Positions 16,189 through 22,766 of a stretch of 22,766 bases of DNA are shown piece after piece. How positions within the stretch are numbered: position 1 is the stretch's first letter; every line of letters begins with the position of its first letter. The notes beneath the pieces are model-generated. The model was given only the letters and a program-made list of their open reading frames with translations, searched no databases and was not told the origin of the DNA. The position numbers and the translations under genes are program-made. The DNA comes from a bacterium (lineage in GTDB: Bacteria > Planctomycetota > Planctomycetia > Pirellulales > Pirellulaceae): positions 1 through 22,766 of the forward strand of contig JAUIHJ010000020.1 in assembly GCA_030432015.1 (NCBI GenBank). The letters run 5' to 3'.

Positions 16189-17559
16189 ATGAACTGTTGT
16201 ATGAATCGCCTGAGCCGATCCTTGCTTATCGCACTTGTCTGTTACTGCGCCTCCGCAACCGGGTTGCCGGCGGAAGAGACCGCCGCCGAGCGAGGTTATC
16301 GGCACTTGCTGGAAACGCCGTACGTGCCGGCATACTTCAGTCAGGAGGTGTTCGACAATCTCTGGAAAGCGTGGCCCGCTCCCTTACGCGTTGAAGCGGA
16401 AAACGCGACAGCCGAGCAACGTCGCGGCATGGCGTTCCGCCGCTATGGGCTGACCACGCGCCCCGGCGACGATTCCGGGCTGCCGCTGCAGTTTGTTGTC
16501 GACGAAGCAGGAAACTGGACGCCCAACTGCTTTACCTGCCACGGTGGTCACATCGCGGGGAAAACAATTCCTGGCCTTCCCAACGCACATTACGCATTGC
16601 AGACGCTCATTCAAGAGGCTCGGCTTACCAAGCTGCGATTGCAAGAACCATTGGCAACGATCGATTATGGTGCGCTGGTGATGCCGCTCGGGACGACCCA
16701 CGGCACCACGAATGCCGTGATTTTTGGCGTTGCTCTGGCCGCCTACCGTGACGCGGACTTGAATGTGGTTCCGGCGAGCAATCAGACGCGGTTGGTCCAT
16801 CACGATATGGACGCGCCACCCTGGTGGCATTTCTCGAAGAAACAGAGACTTTACCTGGAGGGCTTCGCGACGAAAGGCCATCGCCCGTTGATGCAATTCG
16901 CGTTGGATCGGACCAATGGCCCCGAGAAATTCAACGCCTGGGAAAATGACTTTCGCGACATTTATGCCTATCTCGAATCGCTCGAACCGCCCCCCTACCC
17001 GTTTGACGTCAACACTGAATTGGCTCGGCAAGGAGAACAGGTCTTTCATCGCGTCTGTGCTGAATGTCATGGAACGTACGGCGACCGACCAACCTACCCG
17101 GAACGCAACATCCCCTTAGCGGAAGTGGGGACCGACCGCGCACGCTACGACGCCCTCACGCGACGCCATCACCGCGACTATCAGCGGAATTGGTTCTCCC
17201 GGTACGGAGCGGATCCGGTGGTGGTCGATCCGCCCGGCTACGTGGCACCCCCTCTGGACGGCATCTGGGCGTCCGCCCCTTACTTTCACAATGGCAGTGT
17301 GCCGACGCTCTGGCACGTGCTGCACCCGGACGAACGGCCCGTTGTCTGGACGCGGACCACAGACGATGGCTACGACCAGCGCCGAGTCGGACTCGACGTT
17401 GAAACGCTGACCAACGTGCCCCGTGGACTCGACGTCTGGACGCGCCGCGCCCATTTCGACACACGCATGTTTGGCAAGAGTGGCGGTGGCCATCTGTTTC
17501 CGGATGCGTTAACCGCAGCGGAAAAGCAAGCCGTGCTGGAGTACTTGAAACAGCTCTAA
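16189..17559 (+). CDS. Secreted di-haem cytochrome c-type protein (MauG/RoxA-like)
   Basis: 456 residues. Basic residues and a hydrophobic run (about 7-24) form a secretion signal, with possible cleavage near 24-28. Two c-type haem sites are present: CFTCH (114-118) and CAECH (290-294). The pattern of widely spaced CxxCH motifs, a Trp-rich PPWWHFSKKQRLYLEGF (210-226), and the C-terminal APPLDGIWASAPYFHNGSVP (353-372) recalls di-haem peroxidase, MauG and rubber-oxygenase RoxA/RoxB relatives; APYFHNGS is widely shared among them. The role is probably periplasmic redox or oxygenase chemistry, substrate unknown. The start at 16189 is chosen because the open frame upstream to 16048 has no signal-like or conserved sequence. 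Confidence 0.82.
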   Translation: MNCCMNRLSRSLLIALVCYCASATGLPAEETAAERGYRHLLETPYVPAYFSQEVFDNLWKAWPAPLRVEAENATAEQRRGMAFRRYGLTTRPGDDSGLPLQFVVDEAGNWTPNCFTCHGGHIAGKTIPGLPNAHYALQTLIQEARLTKLRLQEPLATIDYGALVMPLGTTHGTTNAVIFGVALAAYRDADLNVVPASNQTRLVHHDMDAPPWWHFSKKQRLYLEGFATKGHRPLMQFALDRTNGPEKFNAWENDFRDIYAYLESLEPPPYPFDVNTELARQGEQVFHRVCAECHGTYGDRPTYPERNIPLAEVGTDRARYDALTRRHHRDYQRNWFSRYGADPVVVDPPGYVAPPLDGIWASAPYFHNGSVPTLWHVLHPDERPVVWTRTTDDGYDQRRVGLDVETLTNVPRGLDVWTRRAHFDTRMFGKSGGGHLFPDALTAAEKQAVLEYLKQL

Positions 17560-17840
17560 CTGCACTGCGCCACCTTGCTGCGCAACGGAATGTGCGGCAG
17601 CCGTGTCCGGCCCCGTGAAGCTCGCCCGGCATTATCGAGCCCGAACACGCGGGCACATACGACCTCCGATGAAATCAGGTTGCATCGGCAGCGCCGCTAG
17701 TCTCTACTTCAGCGTAGCGCCGACGGGTTGGTCTGCCGGTGGCCTGCGTCGCCAGATCCGCGGCGCGCTGCTTGCATCAATGCGAACCACTTCGCTGGTC
17801 GCGCCCCACGACATTCACCCATTTCACGGAGGCACTTTGC

Positions 17841-18845
17841 ATGACCGCTCAATACAATAACCACTCAGCATCTGGTGCCGCACAGAGCACGCGCCGCGAC
17901 TTTATCAAGTCGACCACTGCTGCTGGCTTGGCCGCTGCGACGACCGGACTGTTGACCCACGGTCACGCCGTCGCCCAAGATGGCCAGGAGCCTAAATCGG
18001 AAACACTCGTCCAGCAGCTCCATGGCACGTTGACGGAGGAACAAAAGAAGAAGATCGCCTTTCCGTTCGATCACGCCCTTCGTTCGGCGATCAACAACAA
18101 CTGGCAAATCACTAAGACACGTCTCGATCGTGACTTCGACAAGGACCAACAGGACTTGATCCGTCAGATCTTCAAGGGCCTGCATAGTCCCGAATGGGCC
18201 GATAAGGTCGTCGCGCAGGTCGACCACGACGGCGGCTTCGAAAAAAGCTCGATCGCGTTGTTTGGGGAACCGGGCAGCGGCAAGTTTGAATTCGTACTGA
18301 CCGGACGCCATGTAACGCGGCGGTGCGATGGCGATTCGGTTGCCGGGGCGGCCTTTGGCGGGCCAATCTTCTACGGCCACGCAGCCGAGGATTTCAACGA
18401 GTCGGCCGATCACAAGGGCAACGTCTATTGGTACCAAGCGCAACGCGCCAATGAATTATTTCAGGCGCTCGACGGCAAGCAACGCAAGCTGGCGTTGCTC
18501 GGCAGGTCCCGAGGAGAACACGGCAACGAGACCGTCAAGCTGCGTGGCAACGCCGGCGACCTGGATGGAATCCCGGTCAGTGAACTGTCGGCCGACCAAA
18601 AAGGCCTGGCCGAACAGGTCCTGGCCGACCTGCTTGCTCCGTTTCGCGAGGAAGATCGCCAGGAGTCCATGAAGTTGATTACCAAGAACGGCTTGGATAA
18701 TCTGCATTTTTCATATTACAAGGACGAGAACATCGGCAACGATGAAGTCTGGGACGTCTGGCAGGTGGAGGGTCCTGCGATGGTCTGGTATTTCCGCGGG
18801 AAACCCCACGTTCATACCTGGGTCCACATTCGCGAGTCGGTGTAG
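17841..18845 (+). CDS. Tat-exported DUF3500 family protein
   Basis: 334 residues. The N-terminus carries STRRDFIK (16-23), a twin-arginine motif, then an Ala/Thr-rich hydrophobic stretch and an AVA|Q cleavage site at 45/46, so export folded to the periplasm is expected. The mature part is rich in His, Asp and Gly, with GKFEFVLTGRHVTRRCDGDS and the end segment PHVHTWVHI, the pattern I associate with DUF3500, whose function is not established. GGAGG eight bases before the ATG is the best ribosome binding site in the window and rules out the longer frame from 17739. It follows the di-haem cytochrome gene after 281 bp in which I recognise nothing. Its stop codon lies inside a 22-bp repeat. Confidence 0.85.
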   Translation: MTAQYNNHSASGAAQSTRRDFIKSTTAAGLAAATTGLLTHGHAVAQDGQEPKSETLVQQLHGTLTEEQKKKIAFPFDHALRSAINNNWQITKTRLDRDFDKDQQDLIRQIFKGLHSPEWADKVVAQVDHDGGFEKSSIALFGEPGSGKFEFVLTGRHVTRRCDGDSVAGAAFGGPIFYGHAAEDFNESADHKGNVYWYQAQRANELFQALDGKQRKLALLGRSRGEHGNETVKLRGNAGDLDGIPVSELSADQKGLAEQVLADLLAPFREEDRQESMKLITKNGLDNLHFSYYKDENIGNDEVWDVWQVEGPAMVWYFRGKPHVHTWVHIRESV

Positions 18846-18885
18846 CCACGCCGACGGCAGCTCGTAGCCACGCCGACGGCGGCTC
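18842..18885. repeat. 22-bp tandem direct duplication across two convergent stop codons
   Basis: Two adjacent 22-base copies (18842-18863 and 18864-18885) share the core GTAGCCACGCCGACGGC and differ at a single base (A/G at the 18th position). The first copy contains the TAG of the DUF3500 gene; the second runs into the TGA of hemD-hemE on the other strand. No other copy was noticed in the window. Confidence 0.9.
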
Positions 18886-20809
18886 ACCGCGAACTAAGCT
18901 CGTGGACGGCGTCGACCAGCGCGATCGCGTTATCGACCGGAGTTTGCTGCAAGACCCCGTGCCCGAGGTTGAAGATGTGACCAGGCCGGCCAGCGGCCTG
19001 GTCCAAGACTTCCTTGGCGCGTTGCCGAATGACGTCTCGACCGGCCAAGAGGACCAGAGGATCCAGATTGCCTTGAACGGACCGGTCGTGCCCAACGGTG
19101 GCCCAGGCTTCGTCGAGCCGTACGCGCCAGTCGATCCCAACGACACGGCTGCCCGCTTCGGCCAACAGGGGCAAGAGGGCTGGATTGCCGGTACCGAAGT
19201 TAATCACCGGGACGCCGGGCGTGATCCCGGCCACAATTTCAGTGATGTACGGGAGGACGTATCGGCGGTAGTCGTCCGGTCCCAAACATCCGACCCACGA
19301 ATCAAACAGTTGCACGCATTGTGCGCCGGCGGCAATCTGGGCGTTGAGGTAGCGTGTCACGGCGCGGACAAAGCGCTGCATCAGGGCCCGCCAAGCGCCG
19401 CCGTCGCGATACATCAGCGTCTTGGTGTGCAGATAGTTGCGACTCGCGCCCCCTTCGATCGTGTAGCTGGCCAATGTAAAGGGTGCACCCGCAAAGCCGA
19501 TCAGCGGCATGTCCGCCGGAAGGTCGAGCCGCGTTTGGCGGACGGTTTCGACGACAAAATCCAACGCGCCAACGTCCTCTAATTCCAGCACGCGATCCAC
19601 GTCCGCAGCCTCACGGATTGGATTGTGAATTACCGGGCCCTCTCCCTGGGCGAATTCCAAATCCAGACCCATCGGCTCCAGGATGGGGAGCAGGTCTGAG
19701 AAAATGATGGCGGCGTCGACACCGAGCCGATTGACGGCGGTCACCATGATCTCGCTGCAGAGTTGCGGATTCTTGCAAAGTTCCAGAAAGGTCGTCTTGG
19801 CGCGAACCTCGCGGTACTCAGCCATGTACCGTCCGGCCTGACGCATCAGCCAGACGGGCGTCACGTCGCTCGGCTCACCGCGGCACGCCTTCATGAACGG
19901 ACTGTTGTACCACGGCGCCTGTTTGTCTTGGGGGTCCGCTGCGGGGCTGGAGAGCAAGGCCGCCACGCGACGTTTTCGCGCCAAGATCGCTTGGCTTTCC
20001 GCGGCGGCCGCGGCGACCAGGGGTCCCATCTTGGGATGATCGGGTTCGATGTCGACCGGGATGTCAAGTTCTCGCAGGGTTTCGCTGGTTGTCGGGCCGA
20101 CCGATGCCACGACGAGGTTGCTGAACTGCTGCTGGAGTTCGCTGCTGACCCCCAGGTCCGCGGCGGTCGCCAATACATTGACAGCCTGCTGGGCCGACGT
20201 GAACAACAACACCGATCGCTCGCCTGCGGCAATCGCGCGGACATTCTCCTCCAAGGGACCGCGGGATTCCGGGAGCCCCCATTTGTAAACAGGCACGCTG
20301 ACAACTTCGGCGCCGCGAGCCTCCAATCCGGCCACCAGGCTGGGGTTCGTTTTGCCATACTCCTGCAACGCAATCACCTGATTGGCGACCGGAATTCCTT
20401 GATCGATGGTGGTCAGCAGATCGCGCCACGTATTCGGTTCGGGCACGCGATGCGTGGGCGTCAATCCGGCAGCCTTCATCGCGGCGGCCGGCTTGGGACC
20501 TCGAGCGATGGTCGTGATATCGGCGAGCGCGTTGAGATAGCGATCTCGGTCCAACTGCCGCTCGACAATCTCCAGCAACTGCTGGAACCCCACGCCGGTC
20601 AGAAAGACGGCCATGCCAATCTCGCCGGTGATTAACCGGTGCGCGAAATCGATTGCCTTGGTGTTTTTTTCAAGCGGAATTTCGCGCATTGACGGGCTAA
20701 CGTGAGGATTCCCGCCGTACTTGGTAATCAAGCGGGCCATATCGTCGGCCCGCCGACTTTCGAAGGCGGCAACCGCGAGTCCGTTAAATGATTCCGGTGG
20801 TGTATTCAT
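18884..20809 (-). CDS. hemE: Fused uroporphyrinogen-III synthase / uroporphyrinogen decarboxylase (HemD-HemE)
   Basis: 641 residues. Residues about 8-280 look like HemD: AAFESRRADDMARLITKYGG, FLTGVGFQ (69-76), VLLFTSAQQAVNVL (200-213) and VASVGPTTSETL (234-245). By family it closes and inverts ring D of hydroxymethylbilane. Residues about 304-641 are HemE, with PVWLMRQAGRYMAEYR (318-333, catalytic Arg), IIFSDLLPILEPMG (368-381, catalytic Asp372), GFAGAPFTLASYTIEGG and NLGHGV, which decarboxylates uroporphyrinogen III to coproporphyrinogen III. Linking consecutive haem-pathway steps would let the unstable intermediate pass directly. A linker (about 280-302) joins the parts. HemD is weakly conserved in general, so its assignment is less certain than HemE. 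A candidate promoter lies about 135 bp upstream. Confidence 0.93.
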   Translation of the reverse strand: MNTPPESFNGLAVAAFESRRADDMARLITKYGGNPHVSPSMREIPLEKNTKAIDFAHRLITGEIGMAVFLTGVGFQQLLEIVERQLDRDRYLNALADITTIARGPKPAAAMKAAGLTPTHRVPEPNTWRDLLTTIDQGIPVANQVIALQEYGKTNPSLVAGLEARGAEVVSVPVYKWGLPESRGPLEENVRAIAAGERSVLLFTSAQQAVNVLATAADLGVSSELQQQFSNLVVASVGPTTSETLRELDIPVDIEPDHPKMGPLVAAAAAESQAILARKRRVAALLSSPAADPQDKQAPWYNSPFMKACRGEPSDVTPVWLMRQAGRYMAEYREVRAKTTFLELCKNPQLCSEIMVTAVNRLGVDAAIIFSDLLPILEPMGLDLEFAQGEGPVIHNPIREAADVDRVLELEDVGALDFVVETVRQTRLDLPADMPLIGFAGAPFTLASYTIEGGASRNYLHTKTLMYRDGGAWRALMQRFVRAVTRYLNAQIAAGAQCVQLFDSWVGCLGPDDYRRYVLPYITEIVAGITPGVPVINFGTGNPALLPLLAEAGSRVVGIDWRVRLDEAWATVGHDRSVQGNLDPLVLLAGRDVIRQRAKEVLDQAAGRPGHIFNLGHGVLQQTPVDNAIALVDAVHELSSR

Positions 20810-21177
20810 CCAGCTAATGCTACTGGATCACCCGGATTCGCGGAACAAGGGCAGCCGGCGGGTTTGGCCGGATGTGGGCTGGTGACTCCCCAGTTGGGCC
20901 GTGGTTTCCGACGGGGCCGCGATTCGCCGGTCCCGCGTTCCCATTCTACGCGCCGCCAGATTCAGCTGGTAACATGGCGGCAACGCCCGACTCGCCTTGT
21001 ACGCGTCAGAATGGCGCGCGTCGTGCCCGCTGGCTGGCCTACGGCACCTGGCCGAGGTCCCCTTGCTTCGCCGCGCGAACGACGAACGGGACCGCTCGCC
21101 CCTCGCCCGATTTCCGTACAAAGCAAATCGCCGACCAACCCGTTGTCCGAGCTTAACCCCGCCCCCGGAACCTCGCC
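20810..21177. other. Divergent intergenic region between hemD-hemE and a hypothetical gene
   Basis: 368 bp between divergent starts. It carries one promoter candidate for hemD-hemE, listed separately. Overlapping short open frames on both strands have no family motifs and appear to reflect high GC content. No clear promoter was found for the rightward gene. Confidence 0.5.
20943..20972 (-). promoter_or_regulatory. Candidate promoter of hemD-hemE
   Basis: On the minus strand TTACCA (20972-20967) and TAGAAT (20948-20943) are separated by 18 bases. They match the housekeeping consensus at four and five of six positions. The start codon at 20809 is about 130 bp downstream. Confidence 0.3.
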
Positions 21178-22338
21178 ATGTCCACGACGCAGACGGAATT
21201 CGACCAACTCGAACAACAATTCGCCGAGACCGGTGTGGCCGGTGTGTTGGACCAGTTGGTGACACAATTACGGGAAAAGCGACAATACCACGAGCTATTC
21301 GAAGCGCTCAAGATGAAGGTCCGTCATCACATTGGGCTCCCGATCACCTACAGTGAGTCTGGCGACGAGCTTGATGAAGCCCAGCGAAACGCGCTGGAAG
21401 AGGGGTTGCTGGAAGCCTGCCGCGAAGTGGGCCTGTTGTTGCTGCAAGACGGTGCCGCCCGCGAAGGATGGATGTATATGCGGCCGGTTGGCGATCGGGC
21501 CGCAGTCGCCAAGGCGCTGGAAAAGATCACAGCGACCGATGAAACCGTGGAAGAACTGATCGAAGTCTGCCTGCATGAAGGAGTCGATCCAGCCCGCGGC
21601 TTTGCGATGGTGCTGGAGCATTACGGGACGTGCAACGCGATTACCACGTACGAATCGTCGGTGGCCCGGCAGGCAATCCCGGATCAACGGGCTGCCGCCG
21701 GACTGCTGGTCAAGCATCTGCATGGCGAACTATTGGCCAGTGTGCGGGCGGACATCGAACGCCAGGAGGGCCAGGCGGCCCCCGAAACCACGTTGGCGGA
21801 ATTGGTCGCGGATCGAGATTGGATGTTCAGCGAACATTCCTATCACATCGACACAACACATCTGGCGTCGACCGTGCGGTTTGCCCGCATCCTCGAAGAT
21901 CCGGAGTTGTTACGGCTGGCGCGGGACCTGACGGCCTACGGTCTGCGGTTGAGCAGTCAGTTTCAGTATCAAGGTGACGAGCCGTTTCGCGACATCTACC
22001 CGAGCAACGCGTTGTATCTGGGTGCACTCCTGGGCGAGAACGTGGACGAGGCCGTGGCGTACTTTCGCCAGAAGGCCAAGGAACTCGACACCAACGAACA
22101 CGGTTCGCAACCGATGGAAACGTATGTGCAATTGCTCGATCGCATCAACCGTCCCCAGGAAGCGATCGATGCGCTCATCGCGTTCAGCGACGATCCTCAA
22201 AACCAGGACGCCCAGGTTGTCCCGATCCTGCTTGAGCTGTCCGACAAGGTTGGCGACTTTGACAAGGTCAAGCATCTCTGCCGCCAGCGTGGCAATGTAT
22301 TGGGCTTTGCCAGCGGCTTGATTCAGTCCGCGAAATAG
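21178..22338 (+). CDS. Conserved hypothetical protein, probably planctomycete-specific
   Basis: 386 residues with no signal peptide or membrane segment, so cytosolic. I recognise no domain. The protein is strongly acidic and mostly helical by appearance. The first 130 residues are rich in Leu/Glu helices. A central part (about 215-290) contains HSYHIDTTHLASTVRFAR and SSQFQYQGDEPF. The last 120 residues (ALYLGALLGENVDEAVAYFR and RPQEAIDALIAFSDDPQ) resemble TPR-like helical hairpins. His-rich segments near 145-150 and 220-228 might bind metal, but no known motif is complete. GGAA nine bases before the ATG supports the start. Its regular coding pattern across the whole length makes it a real gene. 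Confidence 0.78.
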   Translation: MSTTQTEFDQLEQQFAETGVAGVLDQLVTQLREKRQYHELFEALKMKVRHHIGLPITYSESGDELDEAQRNALEEGLLEACREVGLLLLQDGAAREGWMYMRPVGDRAAVAKALEKITATDETVEELIEVCLHEGVDPARGFAMVLEHYGTCNAITTYESSVARQAIPDQRAAAGLLVKHLHGELLASVRADIERQEGQAAPETTLAELVADRDWMFSEHSYHIDTTHLASTVRFARILEDPELLRLARDLTAYGLRLSSQFQYQGDEPFRDIYPSNALYLGALLGENVDEAVAYFRQKAKELDTNEHGSQPMETYVQLLDRINRPQEAIDALIAFSDDPQNQDAQVVPILLELSDKVGDFDKVKHLCRQRGNVLGFASGLIQSAK

Positions 22339-22416
22339 TTGGCGTCGAGATTCCTTCGGTGCGTGATTTCGTCGTTGTCCCGGTTCCAGATCGGTTGAAC
22401 GACGATTCTTCGAACG

Positions 22417-22456
22417 AAAAAAACGGCCTGCAGGATTTCTCCAACAGGCCGTTTTC
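22417..22456. terminator. Bidirectional rho-independent terminator
   Basis: AAAACGGCCTG (22420-22430) pairs perfectly with CAGGCCGTTTT (22445-22455) over a 14-base loop. Read on the minus strand the 3' arm ends in seven T residues, ideal for the Gly/Cys-rich gene on the right. Read on the plus strand it ends in four T residues, serving the hypothetical gene on the left. Confidence 0.9.
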
Positions 22457-22484
22457 GATTCAGCGTCTTCAAGTCAGAGCCGGA

Positions 22485-22766
22485 CTAGCGAACATAGCTG
22501 GTCGCTTGGATGACCGGACGACGGGTCTGCAGGAAGGCCGAAGGATCGACAACCGGTGCGGGAGGCATCGGGGCTTCGACTTCACCGCCAGCGTCGCTGG
22601 TGTAGGCTTTGTCGCCACCCTTGTCATCGCCCTTACCTTTGCCGCCCTTGCCACAGCTGTGGCAGCCGAACAGGCGATCGAACAGGGTCGAGTGACCTTT
22701 GCTGCCACCCTTCTGCGAGCATCCGTCCTTGCCGTCCTTTTGGCAAGCACCTCCGCAGCCGCCCTT
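22485..22766 (-). CDS. Gly/Cys-rich protein, C-terminal part (5'-partial)
   Basis: The last 93 residues of a gene that enters from the right edge and stops at TAG (22487-22485). The visible N-terminal half is full of Gly, Lys and Cys, with GCGGAC, DGCSQKGG, GCHSCGKGGKGKG and DDKGG. The second half is Pro/Val-rich, ending in RRPVIQATSYVR. Paired cysteines (CxxxC, CHSC) could bind metal or form disulfides. Short secreted Gly/Cys/Lys-rich proteins of unknown role are common in planctomycetes, but the signal region is outside the window. A neighbouring frame (22469-22750) is also open but has Arg/Ala-rich shadow-like composition. The terminator 29 bp behind the stop supports this frame. Confidence 0.75.
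   Translation of the reverse strand, partial: KGGCGGACQKDGKDGCSQKGGSKGHSTLFDRLFGCHSCGKGGKGKGDDKGGDKAYTSDAGGEVEAPMPPAPVVDPSAFLQTRRPVIQATSYVR

Noticed and set aside
17739..17840. Upstream extension of the DUF3500 frame
   Set aside because: The ATG at 17841 has GGAGG eight bases upstream and places the twin-arginine motif near the N-terminus, as Tat signals require.
19763..20635. 290-codon open frame on the plus strand
   Set aside because: It is antisense to HemD-HemE and shows no motif.
20828..21265. Several overlapping open frames on both strands between hemD-hemE and the hypothetical gene
   Set aside because: They are Arg/Pro/Ser-rich, mutually overlapping and without motifs; GC-rich non-coding DNA explains them.

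Overview
This window looks like chromosomal DNA of a GC-rich planctomycete, probably of the Pirellulales type. The signs are a Ser/Thr kinase with a C-terminal formylglycine-generating-enzyme (FGE) domain beside an ECF sigma factor, a fused HemD-HemE, a DUF3500 Tat-exported protein, planctomycete-style small Gly/Cys-rich and conserved hypothetical proteins, and few strong Shine-Dalgarno sites. No rRNA, tRNA, CRISPR array, prophage or intact insertion sequence was seen. The lineage is inferred from gene content; no marker gene is present to prove it.

Layout. Positions 1-4453 (minus strand) hold a tightly coupled three-gene lipid or natural-product operon: a sulfotransferase, a Lys2-type thioester reductase, and a fatty acyl-AMP ligase fused to an acyl carrier domain that runs off the left edge. 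The start/stop overlaps are TAATG and ATGA. A 434-bp intergenic stretch with an inverted repeat and a possible REP-like remnant separates it from a signalling pair, also on the minus strand: an ECF sigma factor (7196-7759) followed by a zinc-finger/kinase/transmembrane/FGE protein (4888-7167). A divergent intergenic region (7760-8354) then leads into a plus-strand NfeD-flotillin membrane-microdomain operon (8355-10725), closed by a clear rho-independent terminator.

Positions 11088-16035 hold a compact plus-strand operon: a GHKL ATPase with an internal Ig-like domain, a DUF1611 (DgcN-type) protein, and an enolase-superfamily racemase/epimerase (DgcA or dipeptide-epimerase type) fused in frame to a LOG-family phosphoribohydrolase-like domain. 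The last two fit D-glutamate or D-Glu-peptide metabolism. A secreted di-haem cytochrome c-type protein (16189-17559) and a Tat-exported DUF3500 protein (17841-18845) follow. The DUF3500 gene converges on hemD-hemE (18884-20809, minus), and a 22-bp tandem duplication spans both stop codons. A conserved hypothetical gene (21178-22338) and the 3' end of a Gly/Cys-rich protein gene (22485-22766, minus) converge on a shared bidirectional terminator.

The best candidates for something undescribed are the sulfotransferase/reductase/FAAL-ACP cassette, the GHKL-ATPase operon with its racemase-LOG fusion, and the kinase-FGE protein that keeps an FGE-like Cys-x4-Cys pair.
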